A stretch of 64,000 bases of DNA from positions 137,252,536-137,316,535 of the forward strand of contig NC_134458.1 in NCBI RefSeq assembly GCF_047948215.1, written 5' to 3'. The position numbers and the translations under genes were made by a program. The DNA comes from Lycorma delicatula. Its lineage: Eukaryota > Arthropoda > Insecta > Hemiptera > Fulgoridae. This document shows positions 25,500 through 39,329 of the stretch, piece after piece; within the stretch, counting starts at the first letter, position 1; each line of letters starts with the position of its first letter. The notes under the pieces are model-generated. The model worked only from the letters and a program-made list of their open reading frames with translations, made no database searches and was not told where the DNA came from.

Positions 25500-26060
25500 G
25501 CAATTTCTTCAATGAATACACGGTAATGTTTTCAAGTAATGTGAAACGAGAAGGACAGAGTGAACGGAAGGTTAAGAGAAAAAAGAATTAGGGGAATTTG
25601 AAGGAGAGAGATTTTTACAGCAAGCAGATGTGTCCCTATCCCCTCCATCCTCATTCTTCTATCCTTCTCTTTAACTGGTTGCACTTGAAGTGGATTTTAT
25701 TCGCGAACCAATTTTTATTAGCGTCGTATCTTGCCAGAAGAAGGGACTAATTCTGAGTGGAGGAGGAGCAATTAAAACAGGTCTCCCTCTTACACCCTCC
25801 TACCCCTTTCCAAAATGTACCACCCTCTTCTAGTCTACCCTTCAGTTATTTTATAATAACAATAAACTAGCGACGAACAGACACTTTCGTTTCAATAAAT
25901 TGTGATCATCCCCTGAGAGTGAATGCTTTTCTTCCTTATCACGGTACTAGTTGGTGTAGATGGAGGAGGGGGAAAGGGAGCGACTTAGGAGGTTGGGGAT
26001 TGCGCGCGACTTAAATAGCATTTATTGCCCCATCCTTCAGTCACCCTTACGGGCTCGCCG
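25500..26060. other. Island of alternating purine- and pyrimidine-rich blocks
   Basis: Purine-rich blocks at about 25550-25615, 25735-25770 and 25950-26000 alternate with C/T-rich blocks at 25630-25675 and 25785-25850. The region is GC-elevated. The open frame 25960-26289 has no recognisable domain. Candidate regulatory island, inferred from composition. Confidence 0.3.
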
Positions 26061-27179
26061 GCTCTTGTTTTTCAACTTTATTCCAGTTTTCTGTTCTGTT
26101 CACCGTCTGTTTCACGACCGGAAAAAAAATAAAGATAAAAAGAGACAGAACTATTACTGTACTGCTTATTCCATTAAACAACAACTCTTCTTTTTTGTTT
26201 CGTTAATAAGAAACGCTGTTGTTTATTTACCCAATAGTAAATTCACCCTTGTTTATATACATTGTTTTATTCTTATAAATTTGCTATAATTATATTGCGG
26301 TATTCTCTTTTCTTTTTGTTTCTTTTTTCTTTTACAACCGTTTACGAGGTTTCTCTTTTTGATTTAATTGCTTATCATTAATGACTCAAAAAACACAATT
26401 AAATTATTTTTCTAAAACTATTATTATACATTACTATTAATTTATTTTTCATTTTATTACTATTATTATAAAGATAAAATATTAAAAATTATTTATTTAA
26501 TTAATAAAAAAATGTTTGAATGGAATAAAATAAACTGCTCTTTTGTAAAAAAAAGATGAATCTACTTATTTATATGACAAGGTAAAATTAATTCCAATTT
26601 CTTTGTACTATTTTAACGAATCTAACCAATTACAACAGAAAAAAGTAGTATTTTTATTAGTTAATCTATTCGTGCTCTTGTAACTTCCCCCCACTTCGTA
26701 TCCTGAAAATTTATTCTAAATTTCTGAAATGCTTGTAAGATATATCTATATTTTAGATAGAAATATAAGACAATAATTTAATAATGATGACAAGTTTTAT
26801 TAAGACACTTCAAAATTAAACATTATGGCTTGATATTGTTCAAACGAGATTTTCTACGAAACGAGGGAGAAATAACTTACCATGAAGGTATTACTTCTAA
26901 AAATACATTTTATCAAAGTTGAAAAAAATTTTAGAGGACAAGAAAGCCGTTTAGAAAAAAATTCGAACATAATTGTTGAAACGGTTGTATGTAACACACT
27001 TCATTTTATACAAAACGCTGCTTGATAATATTGCTGTACAGAATTAATGAGGTAAAGGAAAACAGACAGATAGGGGAGAAGTTATGAAAAAGGTAAAGCG
27101 GTTGCGTAAAGTCCAATGAGATAGGATATCAGGTAACTGCTTCGGGATAAAAAAAAAAATTAATTTGGTCACATGCCCT
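26061..27179. other. AT-rich spacer
   Basis: No gene or recognisable element. Confidence 0.5.
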
Positions 27180-28088
<909 letters not shown>

Positions 28089-28090
<2 letters not shown>

Positions 28091-29785
28091 CACAAAATGG
28101 TCGACGTAGGGCATTTTCTCAGAACACTGTTTGATTATTTTGAAGATCTGAATCAGTCCCTTAAGTTTGGCCAACACCTTCCAAGACAGGTTGTATTAAT
28201 CAATCGTATTAGACGTGCCATTAATTTTCAATATAATCTGAACAAATAAAAATAAAAAAGTTTCATAAATATATTATAAATTATTTTTTTCTTCCGATAA
28301 CTTTTTTTTAAACCCATTTGTCGGAAAAAAATTATATCTCCAAATGGTGGTGTAGTAAAACTGATAATTATATACATATAATTTTTTTTTAATTTACAGA
28401 GTGAAAGTATAATCACTTTGAATATATTTAAAAGTTTGGAGGACATCCGTCTCAAAATTTTTCTAAAATTAAACGTACCTAAAAGGCACGATAACATATT
28501 TCTGCTGTTAAACTATTATAATTAAAAATGGATTATGGATTTATATGGAGCTACTAAAAAATTAATTATAATTACACATTGCCAATTATATGTAATCTAT
28601 ATTTAAATGCATTACCATTTAAAGATAATAACCATTTAAAGGTAAGATTAGGTAATGCATTACCTAATTGCGAGCGAAGATGAGTAAAAATGTAACAAAA
28701 TGACTGGTTGAAAATAAATAAAAGAAAACGGTCGAATTATAATATTTTGATGAAATTAAGGCCATTTTAATATAAAAACGGGGTAGCCGCACGCGAAGAA
28801 GTTTAATAAGATGTAGCCTTCATTCATTAAGATATGACTTCACTCAGATCACGAGGTAACGCTGGATGGTCATGTGCTTTATTAATGTCATTAGTTAATC
28901 ACGTTGAGTGCCAATAGGTTAGGCGCAAATTAGTTAGAGATATTAGTAGGTTATTATGTAGGGGAAATCTTCCAGTTCCACATACACCACCGACTAAATG
29001 CTTATAAATGGTTCACTGGATAATTGACTCGATGAACCAGATCATTGCAGAAAGGACAATACATATACACGAGTATATGCATATATATTTAATTACATTT
29101 TTCAATCTTCAACACTGATCACACCCGATCGATCCGAAATGAACGCAAATATAAATATGACAGTAAACATTATACTTTATTCCTAAATGTATTTATATTA
29201 TAAATTAAGTATTTTGTTTTTAGTTACATTTACGATAAACCATTAGAAAAAATTGCTCGAGTACATCGAGGAAGTGTAATTTATTTTAAAAACCCCTGTG
29301 TCACAAAAAAAAATTTGTCAAATGTTACTATAATTTCCCATCAACTCGCGTTATACGTCAGATAAATGGGACAACATGGTGATGTTAAGAAGATGCATAT
29401 TGTATAGAACCATCTCCACCTCACTTATGTGTACACTCATACATGCATAAATACATGCACACATAAACGCGCGCACAAACCCTCGCCTTTACTCATAGAA
29501 TCACAATTAGCAAACAGATATCTCCCAATTAACTAGTGTACTCTACTACGTTACGAGCGTTATCACATCATATCATGCAGTACCATATACAAACGCCCTA
29601 GACGACAAACCATCCATCCCGTATATCTATTGCAGACAACTAAAATGTCAGCCGATTACTATTACTGTTTTAAAAAAACAGTATTGCATTTATTTATATG
29701 CACAAATAAATTTTTTTTTAAGCATGCAGTGAAAACTACAAAGCTTCCTTTCAACAAAATTAATATTAATCGGAAAAAATATCTC
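28089..29785. other. AT-rich stretch with a perfect 22-bp palindrome
   Basis: No gene. ATTAGGTAATGC plus its exact complement forms a 22-bp palindrome at 28647-28668. About 28770-29060 is more complex than the flank but unassigned. Confidence 0.5.
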
Positions 29786-29788
29786 ACG

Positions 29789-29857
<69 letters not shown>
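29786..29857. repeat. Compound (CA)n(TA)n microsatellite
   Basis: About 20 CA units run directly into about 13 TA units, immediately left of the fold-back element. Confidence 0.95.
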
Positions 29858-29859
<2 letters not shown>

Positions 29860-29861
<2 letters not shown>

Positions 29862-30778
29862 CAGTGTTTCTAAAATGCTGAAATGCCTATACTTTTTCGG
29901 ATTCTACTTGTGAAACTAAACAAGAAATATCCTTAGGAAGAATGACAATTTCTCCTTCCTTCTCCCACTGTCTGCCATTTTATTATTTTTATGTAAAACT
30001 GTTAGGTCTGATAGAAGAATCGCATTAATATTTAGTAAGCGTCTTGGTAATAAACCTTTAAAATTAGCAAAAAATCTGGGCTTAAATACCTTTTCAAATT
30101 ACAAAATGCGGCCGTGTTTATTTTTCAATCCGTTATATCCTCGTAAATATTAGTTTTATCAAAATATATGTTTTGCTAAAATATTAATCCTTTTATTTTG
30201 AACAAAATGGCATTTTATTTTTTTAAATCGGTTAACAAATAGCCGCGTTACGGCAGAAAATTGATGTAATTTTGTATCTGTTTTCATATCCTCCACTTTA
30301 TGTTCAATTCCAGTAAATATTAAATGTTTTTATTTATTGTTAATTCTAGTATTGTAAATTAGTATAAAATTAAGTAATAATTTTCTCACAATAATAGACC
30401 TAATAATTATGACACAAAATTACATATACAATATATTCTTTATTTAAATTAAAATATTTATTTTGATAAAACTAATATTTACGGAGATATAACGGATTGA
30501 AATATAAACATGGCCGCCATTTTGTAATTTGCAAAGATATTTAAGCCCTGATATTTTGTTAATTTTAAAACTTTATTACCAGGAGACTTACCAAATATTA
30601 TTGTGATTTCTCTATCTGAACTTGAGATATAAATGTTTATATAAAAATAACAAAATGACGGACAGTAGAAGAACGAAGGAAAAATTGCCATTTTTTCTAA
30701 GGATATTTTTTGTTTAGTTTTTACAAGTAGAATTCGAAAAGTATAGCCAGCTCACCATTTTAGAAATATCCTGTATGC
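29860..30778. mobile_element. Fold-back/MITE-like element with about 310-bp terminal inverted repeats
   Basis: The left arm (about 29860-30167) is the imperfect reverse complement of the right arm (about 30462-30777). Left reads ACAGTGTTTCTAAAATG, GGATTCTACTTGTGAAAC, TCCGTTATATCCTCGTAAAT. The right arm read on the minus strand gives ACAGGATATTTCTAAAATGG, GAATTCTACTTGTAAAAAC, TCCGTTATATCTCCGTAAAT. The central 290 bases are unique within the element. Both outer edges abut TA repeats (29831-29857 and 30779-30801), which fits a TA target. No transposase is encoded, so it would depend on enzymes supplied elsewhere. The superfamily cannot be decided by eye. Confidence 0.85.
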
Positions 30779-30801
30779 ATATATATATATATATATATAT
30801 A
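30779..30801. repeat. (TA)n microsatellite
   Basis: About 11 TA units at the right edge of the fold-back element. Confidence 0.9.
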
Positions 30802-32504
30802 TCAATTAACAAATATACAAAAAAATTCCTGTATTCTGTTTTGATTTTTTAGAAACTGATTCATAATATATTTTGAGTAAAACTTATTGTTATATAGTTA
30901 AAATATTCCACTTTTTTATTACTAAAACATCCAACTATTTATATTTTATACAGGCCAATTTGAAGAAAAATTGAAAATTTTCAAAAATTATTATAGAATT
31001 TTATTCTTGGAGCTTATTACGGCCACTTACCGTTAAGAAAATCCGAAAAATATTTTTGATAACGTCTGTTCAAAAATGAATTTTTATCTTCTGAAGATCT
31101 AATAATATTTTACTAAAAAATAATAGTCTTCTTAGAAAATGCAAAAAATAAATTCTATTCGAGCTAAGATTGAGCCCAATATGAATACATAAGTTATTTT
31201 GCAAGTTATAAACCTAACTTTGGATCACGAGCTCAAATCAGCCATCGAGTTTTATATTTAAAAGAAATTATCTTGTTACTTCTTTTCTTGTTTTAATGGC
31301 TACAATAAGTGCTTTAATAGAGTCAGTAAATAGACTAGTCCTAAGAAATATCTTCACTTTGGCTTAACCAAGAGGCTGAGAAGCGAAGACTATACTTAGA
31401 AACAAGTAACAGAGTGCCGTGCTGCTTCAAACTGTAAAAATTTTTAATACAATTTTGAAGAAAACTAATAAAAGACATAAATAACAAAAAGAAATTTCAA
31501 AATACAGAACATAACAATTTTTTAAATATTTATCCAGCAATGAAGTAAACACATTCAAGTACCTTAGTACAGTGTAACGCATGCACTATACTTAAATTAA
31601 ATAACGTAGAAGTTGTTAAAGGGCATTCAGTGATAAGAAAATTTGTAATGCTAAATGGATATGAGAATCTATCTCTCGAAAGTAGTATGAAAAGTAAATT
31701 ATAACTCCGATAAAAGTCTAACTGACAAAAGATTTCTATTTTTTTTTTTTTTTCAATTTTGAAACATCATCAACAATGTAATTGTGAAACCTTAATGCTC
31801 AGAATTTTGTTTTGATTTATTTTTATTTAATTCACTATATTCCCTAATATTATTCAAAAAAAGGAGATTTATCTTCAGAAATTTGATTACGAATTATCTC
31901 CAGAACCAATTAAAAATATTCCAGAATCAAATCTGGGGTGATTTCTTTTTATAAAGTTAATATCTGCATGTTTTCATAGTTTTAAAAGATAAAAACTATC
32001 ATTAATTAATGCATCTCTTCCTTATTACTAAATAATAGTAATTTTACTTCTAAATAATTATCAGACTCAAAATAAATATTTATCGATTTAATTTTCAAAC
32101 ATTAAAATATGTACTGTTTATATTAGATTTTAATTTAACATAAAGTAATTGACATAAAAAAATTTAATTTAGCAGATAAAAACACACGGTTATTATTTAA
32201 GACTAGCTTACTAATAGAGAGCATAGAGCATTCAAAAAACGATGTTATTTTCATTATAAAAACGATGCTATGAAATATTGAAACCTATATATTTGTATTT
32301 TACCCAAATTTCTTTCAATACTAAACACTTTTTCTCCCTATAAATTCCCTATAACTCATATTTCATTCTCTTTTGTAACAGGCTTAAAATATCTTAATTC
32401 AGAATATAATATTAAGTTAGTATTAAATATGTTGCACCAAATGTGACAAAAATATACAACTTACAAAAATAAAACAAAATGCACATACTAATTATTTTTT
32501 TTCA
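30802..32504. other. AT-rich stretch
   Basis: No gene or recognisable element. A poly(T) run lies at 31739-31754. Confidence 0.5.
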
Positions 32505-33375
32505 GACTAAGGACCACGTGAAGCATAATTTTCCATTTATTTCTCTTTTTTTGGGAGTTTTCTTTCCTGATCTTCCAATAACTTATTCTTTCACTTTGAT
32601 TTTTCCTTCTCTCTTCTGATCAGATATTTCTTTTTTCTCCCTCTACTGGTCGAAACCCTTTTCTGAAAATTCTTCTATCCTGTACTATTTTTTCGGATGA
32701 ACCACTGAGATTCATTGATTGCAATTTTTTTTTGTTATAAATTTGGGTGATGATTTTTTTGTGAGCCAATTTTTTGTGATTCATTGTTATAAGACGATCG
32801 AAAAATTTTCTTCTTATTTGTTTGAAGTATCTGTTTTTATTTTGTTTGTAAAGATCTTTATTATTTCTGAATTTATATTCGTGTTCAACTATTTTTATTA
32901 TTCCTAGGATTTTTCTCAAGATTTTTCTATTTTTTTTCTACTGCATTTATTTTACCTGATTTAAAATTTAGTTTGCATTTAAATATGCGTGCAAGCCTTA
33001 TGATTTGATTATTCTATTATAAAGTCTGATTTTTGCTTTTATAGGTTTTTTGCTATAAATATTTTTTTTTGGTTGGTAGTTTTAATTTCATTTTTCCCAA
33101 TCTTGTTTGATCGGCTTCTTTATCTAAACCATTAATTTGGATTATATTTCCCAGATATTTAATTTATTGACTTAGTTGATTTTTTCATATCTCATATTTA
33201 GAGATTTGGGGGAATCTTTGATATTGATCGTGGAATTCCGTCTGTGCGAAAGAAATTTTTAACCTAATTTCACTTCGATTTTTTTTAAGCGGTTTACTTG
33301 TTCCGCTGACGTTTCACGATTCTCCGAGAAACTCGCAAAATTGTCGCCAAAGGCTAGACAGTTAATTTCAATTCC
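32505..33375 (-). pseudogene. Non-LTR retrotransposon RT C-terminal fragment, broken
   Basis: Reading the minus strand from 33375 gives LAFGDNFASFSENRETSAEQ, where AFGDN corresponds to the RT motif C (usually x-A-D-D). It then gives INIKDSPKSLN and VNKLN, and later, in the open part 32620-32919, MRKILGIIKI and a basic tail that includes KNKNRYFKQIRRKFFDRL. This order (xADD, 'VNKF-KYLG', 'ILRKILGP', 'RRLQFFGHL', basic tail) is typical of the C-terminal half of ORF2 in a widespread insect endonuclease-RT type. The catalytic DD is already DN, and several stops and frameshifts are present. It is an old, dead, 5'-truncated copy. Confidence 0.7.
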
Positions 33376-34586
33376 TTTCAATTTCAGCCCAAATAATTTT
33401 CTATTTCACTACTATTTATTAATTCTTTTCTAAAAAACAATAAAAACATTTGAAGAAACAATGATTTTAATTGTGTATCATTACAAAACTGATTTTTCAA
33501 AAAAAAATTAGTCCTTGTAAATTTAAGGTAAAAGACATTGAAATATTATTGAAAAATCAAAAAATATTTTAAAAAACATCAATTACGTGCAAAATGATCA
33601 GAGGACAGGAAGGAAATTAAAAATCTTAAAACACCGAGAAAAGTATCGATCTCGGCAGTTGAACCAGAGGAATTAAATATATTTTTAATATCCTATTAAC
33701 CAGAATAGAAAAGGAATAATCTTTACCCATGAATCCAGTGTAAACGAAAATAAAATCAATAAGTACTTAAAGAGTAAATGCATTTTTTTTTATACTAAAG
33801 AAACTGGCTCATTAACTTTATCGCTTATAAGTTGCCTCAAATAAAAAAATGCAGGTGTAATACAACGACTTTTACATTCTAAACTTTTAAATATTTCAAG
33901 TAAGACTGTATAAAAACTTTCATTTGTTTGTGGTTGCTTGTTTCAAAATAAATCCTAAAAATAAAGATTTATGTAACAAATTTGACCACTTAGAAACACA
34001 AAAAAAAATTTGCGCAATTATGCGCAAAAACGTTTCGTTAATTTATTTTCTTCTGAAAAATTATTAACTCATTCTAAAATTTACAATCTAAAATTTTACA
34101 AAAAAATCTTTGATCTATAAAATGTTTTAAAAAAAATAGTTTTAACTAACTCATCACTGGGATTCACTGCAAAAGTACGTATGCAAAATACACCACTTCA
34201 CAGTCAACATAAAGACAACTATTTTTTCAACCATAAATTGAGCGTTACTCAAGAACGACTCAACCAATCTTCATTAAATTTTCACATGCAAAAAACTTCA
34301 TGTACACAAATATGGGGTATCTAAATTTCAATGAAAATGAACTTGTATTTTTGGAGATTTTCGATCCACAATATTTTATTCATAAGCACATATGTACATA
34401 AGGTATAACCCGATTTCAAGTAAGTGGTATTTCTGTACTCCTCATACCTGAAACAGTAAAAACAATCCATTTACACCCTTCAGTCAAACCATAGACCGAA
34501 ATTAATACCGTACTCTTCGAAAAGTCAGTAAAAACACAAAAAAAATCATACTGCATTTTATTTATAATAAATTATGTTTTGTGTGT
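33376..34586. other. AT-rich stretch
   Basis: No gene. A patch at 34215-34440 is more complex and contains 'TTCATTAAATTTTCACATGC', a phrase style common in non-coding parts of DNA transposons. I cannot assign it. Confidence 0.45.
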
Positions 34587-34619
34587 AGGAGATAGAGAGA
34601 AAGAGAAAGAGAGAGAGAG

Positions 34620-34681
<62 letters not shown>
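34587..34681. repeat. Compound (GA)n(GT)n microsatellite
   Basis: GA-rich run at 34587-34620 followed by about 30 GT units. Confidence 0.97.
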
Positions 34682-35039
34682 CATTTGGTTCTAATTTAGT
34701 CATAAAATAAATCAAAAAAATACTTTAAAAAAAATTTAATTTATATAGTTCAATTCTCAAACATTAATACAAATTTTTACAATTTATACAGAATATTAGA
34801 TTATTAACTGATGAACTGATGAATTTTGATTAATAATTGATCAAAATTCCTTTTATAATTAATTAATCGAAATAACATTAAATCAAAATGAAAAATAATT
34901 ATATTTAAAATTCAAATAAATTTCTGTAGTATGTAAACTAATGTATTCTACGTGTAACTTAATAGTATAATAATAATTATTATTGCTATTGATGAAAATG
35001 ACGTCACCGATGAAGTTTGTTAAAACAATGTTTGTAGGA
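34682..35039. other. AT-rich spacer
   Basis: No gene or recognisable element. Confidence 0.5.
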
Positions 35040-35770
35040 GAAGATATCTTTGCCGGTATGTGGAAGGGAAGAAGTAAAAGCCGATCCAAGATCGCAAGCG
35101 GCCTTACACTCGATCCACTCGAATTAGTTATCAACTATCTTCCGAAGTGAAAGAGTGAGAGAGATAAACAGATAAATGGCAGAGGATAAAATGAATAAAG
35201 GGAGATAGTAGGAGGTACGGGATACGATGAAGAAAGAGACGGAATCGCATTTAGAGAAAGAGAGATAACAATCCGACACTAAGAACAATAATTACCGTAC
35301 GTCTTCAGTATAACTTGGTTTGGCAATGAGTTGACGCAGTTAATAACTGGAATAGTACCAACGTAAATAGCCTATTGCTAGTCGCGGTGGAAAAGGAAGG
35401 TTTCGAAGATGAAGAAGTGGAACGGAGGGAGGAAGAAAACGGAATACGAAACGCCGGGAAAGCGAACAGCCAGAGTTTGTGATCTTTAGTTTATTGGTTT
35501 GACTCAACGTGTAAGAACATAGTAAGCACCAGCAACCGGCAACTAGAGAGAAGTACATAAGTAGCAAGCAGTAATAGTACCGGGGAAGGAAACAACTTCT
35601 AATGGGTTATATCAACTGGAACTGCCCTTTATCATTATCACAGTTATTATCACCAACCTCTATTCAACCTCCTTTACCTCCTCCTCCTCCTCCGTCTCAA
35701 TCCCTTACCTCTCATCCGACATAAACCATTCACCCTACCACCCACTATTAGGGTAAAAGGGAGGGAGTAT
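35040..35770. other. GC-elevated island with purine-to-pyrimidine switch
   Basis: 35040-35535 is purine-rich on the plus strand (GGAAGGGAAGAAGTAAAAGC, GTGAAAGAGTGAGAGAGATA). 35600-35760 is pyrimidine-rich (CTCCTCCTCCTCCTCC at 35678-35693). Minus-strand open frames at 35340-35567 and 35674-35886 follow from this bias and have no domain. GAGA-type sequence of this kind binds GAGA factors in insects, so a regulatory role is conceivable but unproven. Confidence 0.35.
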
Positions 35771-37761
35771 TGTGCAACTCTTATGGAGAACAGAAACAGA
35801 GAAACTAGTCTTACACTGATGCACACATACACACACATGCGTACACGATTACATCGGTTCGCCAAATACATCAAATACATATTCATACATACGTACTTTT
35901 AAGATTTTTTCTATACTCTATTAATAAAATACGAGTAATAATAATCTACGTTTACATTTTTGTATGAAGGGAGTCACTGTCTCAAAATACAAATTTTAAA
36001 AACGAGATTTAAAAGTTTCAAATTCTATAGTTTTCTTATTATGTATTTAAACGCTTTGAGATTTCTCTTTTTTTATTTCCATACATATACCTATTGTGAT
36101 TCGAGTAAGTTCGTTGTATTATATTTCGTAAAAACAATGAAATACGATTTTTTTTTGATTTGTAGTATAAATTACAGTACGATCGTTCTTCGAAATTTTA
36201 AATTCAGTTTTTTGGGCCACATTTATTAAAGCTTAGCTCATTTCAAGTTTACTTAATTAGTAATATTGCAATTTATTAAAAAATAATAATAAAAAGTACA
36301 ATTTATTTCGCTATGAAAATCGTTAATATTAAAACTAAAATTTCAGGTTCGAAAAGACGAGTTGTATTTTTTAATATTAATAAACCTAAGCCAAACAAAT
36401 TAATTTTAACCAAACTTTAGGAAAATAATGCAATATTAAAAAAAAAATTAAAAAAAAGAAAAAAATTTAATTTCAATCATAAAAACTTAATAGATTTTGA
36501 TCACAAATTTGCATTTTTTTGTAATTTTTCCTCATTCAATTCAGTAATTGTCTTATCAAAAGAGACCATTATAAAGTTTCTATTTCTCATAAAATTATTT
36601 TTATGTTCAAGTACCTTCATCTCCAATATTGAGAGTAACAAATTACTTATTATAATTATATACCTACCTCAACGATTCTCAAAGTTTTAAAAATATGTTT
36701 TAAGCAGTCAAATACACAAATGGTGATAATTCTTTCAGGCATCCCCACCTATAAAAAAATATCGTCTGATGTTTTAGAAACGGTTTCATTTATTAACCCA
36801 CATTTCCTTTTTCCATTCGAGATAAGAGTATTCTCTTGTGCGAAACTCACCATAATTTTTTTCAAATCGTTGTTTTATAATATAACTGTAACGAAGATGC
36901 CGATTGATTTGTGAGATTTTTATTTTTTCCGCACACAGAACAAGATTAGTATACTTTGCGTATAAGACGAACCCAAAAAATTGTAAGTGAAATAAATTAT
37001 CAACATCATACCGAATACGAGATCAGGCCTCATCTGAAACTTTTTTAGGCAACGTTTTGGTTTGTTAAGTTTAAATGTACGATTCATTATTTGATAAAAT
37101 TTATATCTTAAACATGAAAGATGATACTTATCTTGTTACGCATAACACTACTAATAATATTTAGTATAAGTATTTTTTTTTTTAAATCCAGTTTGCGAAT
37201 TGAAAATTTTGGCTTCAAAGTAGATTTTTTAACACTACTCGAGCTCGTAACAATCATTCTCGCAAGATACTCGGAGAAAAAACTAATATGAATGTAAGTA
37301 TATACACACACACATATATATATATATATAAAATACATGTATAAGTACTAGTAACGGATAAGAGCCTGTTACTTCAAGAAGAATAAATAAATAAAAATGA
37401 GTAATCTTTTACTGCGCATAAATTCACTGTTTTAACAGCAATAAAAATTAAATGTAAAAGTAGTGTCAAACGAAATTGAAAAAAAATTTTGTTCTCAATA
37501 ATTATTTCTATGTTAATTACAATTTTTACTTAAATGGGAAAGCTGTAATATCATTCTACTTATAACAAAAGTTACAGGCATATACCACAAATCAAGCAAT
37601 AATAAAATTTTATCGCCCCTTTCAACAAATTAACTTCAATTTCAGTCTTACTCAGTAGTATCACAGTTTTTTTTTTTTTTTTTTTTAGTTACAATTAACT
37701 ATTAGTTTAATCGTATTTTCTTTTATCTTTTAAATTCTTCAGACTAAGAGATTACAAAGTT
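35771..37761. other. AT-rich stretch
   Basis: No gene recognised. It holds a short TA/CA tract near 37305-37331 and a poly(T) run at 37668-37686. Confidence 0.5.
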
Positions 37762-38180
37762 CTTCAAGGCGTAATATGCAACTTGGAATACATTAACTGT
37801 GTTGGCTTTATACAGACTCTTTGAAGGTGTCATCAGATCCTGCAAAATACATCTGCTTAATGTTGGTTTTTTTTAAAAAACTTCTTCAAGGCGTTTAATG
37901 CTGCATCAAAAATATAACTATATTGCTAGTTCTCTTTACAAACTCCTTGAAGGTTACTTCAACGGCAATTCATTATTCATTATTGCGATTCATATACTAG
38001 TTGCAATTTTACTTTATTGCTCCTGGTTTTATACAGACTCCTTCAAGGCGGCGTCAGATACTGATTGCATTACATTATTTAATTGCTGTATTTATTCCAA
38101 CTTCTTCAAGGCGTAAGATGCTACTTGCGTAGTATTTGTTAATGGCTGGTTTAATACAGAACTCCTTCAAGGCGTCAGAC
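37762..38180 (+). repeat. Degenerate minisatellite, about 61-bp unit
   Basis: The motif CTTCAAGGCG (or close variants) recurs at 37762, 37820, 37884, 37946, 38041, 38104 and 38165, at spacings of 58, 64, 62, 95, 63 and 61 bases. Each unit continues with (T)CAGATGCT(G/A)C(A/T)T-like sequence and ends with GGTTT(A/T)ATACAGACTC before the next core. One unit carries an extra roughly 30 bases. No open frame runs through it. Confidence 0.85.
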
Positions 38181-38186
38181 ATAGTA

Positions 38187-38210
38187 GATATATATATATA
38201 TATATATATA
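38187..38210. repeat. (TA)n microsatellite
   Basis: About 12 TA units directly after the minisatellite. Confidence 0.93.
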
Positions 38211-38309
38211 AATTTTTTTTTTTCATAATAAAAGTTCTATAATAATTATGAAAGTCCAGATATTCATGATACGCATTTCTGTATAGGCTAACAAAACTTT
38301 CCCTAACCT

Positions 38310-38410
38310 CCATGGCAGGCTCTCTTGTTTTCATCCAGGACGTCCTGGGCTTGAATCCCGGTCAGACACGACAAATTTCACTCGCTTAAAAATTAACTTT
38401 AACAATTAAA
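38310..38410 (+). repeat. tRNA-derived SINE fragment
   Basis: 'GGGCTTGAATCCCGGTCAG' (38348-38366) is a B box with the typical CCCGGTCAG exit, followed by ACACGACAAATTTCACTCGC. This matches the body shared by several insect SINEs. The A-box side (38318-38340) is decayed. Confidence 0.62.
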
Positions 38411-39329
38411 AATAAATAAAACAAAACAGACCCCATAAAAGACTGAATAACATACAACTAGATACATTTATACAATTACAATGCACATTAGACTTTGTCA
38501 CTGATGTTACATTTCAAGTGAACATATGTTAATCGTTATACTATCGTATTCGTGGACTATAATCGTTCTATCGTTTTTTTTCTTTCTTTTAATAAAATCT
38601 TTATAGCTTAGGCTATAATCATCATTCACGCCTAATAATTTTTTATGAGTGCAATATCATCTAATCGTATATCTCATATTTTATTTATTAGACTATGATC
38701 GTTGTTCCCCTGTACTTTCACATAAAATCAATTAAAATCGATTCAATTTTTTTAATATAATTATAAAATTATTCAGTTACTAATACTCTAAGCAAATTAA
38801 TATTAAAAGATGTCGTGTTTATTCCGAAAATATTCTATGAGACAGGTTACAAGCCCTGACAAATCTGGCACAGGGACCATACCCTAATTATCACAAACAC
38901 TCATTCTTGCGTAATCTAGTATGACTATCAAGAATGGCAGTGTTTACAAGTAGACGCGTGGTTTTTTTTTCAGATTTAATACTTAGTTTTTAACTGAAGG
39001 TATTTATTTTTTAACGTGATACGCATCTAATTGATTGAAAGTTAACAAAACTTCATGTTCTTTATAAATATAAATAAAATTATTTATACGCTCTAATAAA
39101 ATTTATTAATATTTTTAATACGTTTTTATAGGTACATTTGAAACAAATAGTTTGAAGCGCTTAATAAAAGCACACATTTTGTGTTTTTCTAGTTCAATAC
39201 AATCTAGTTCGCTTATTGAATGCATTTAAACTAATACGCAATTATGAATTAAAAAAGGCAAATTTTTATTCTTCGACTATAAAAATATTATCATGTTGCG
39301 GCACTATATCATCATAAACAGTTTTTCGG
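38411..39329. other. AT-rich spacer
   Basis: No gene or recognisable element. Confidence 0.5.

Noticed and set aside
29860..30778. LTR retrotransposon with flanking repeats
   Set aside because: The two end repeats are inverted, not direct, and no primer-binding site or gag-pol is present.
37762..38180. CRISPR-like array
   Set aside because: The repeats are degenerate, the spacing includes a 95-base unit, the spacers are themselves similar to one another, and the window is eukaryotic. It is a minisatellite.
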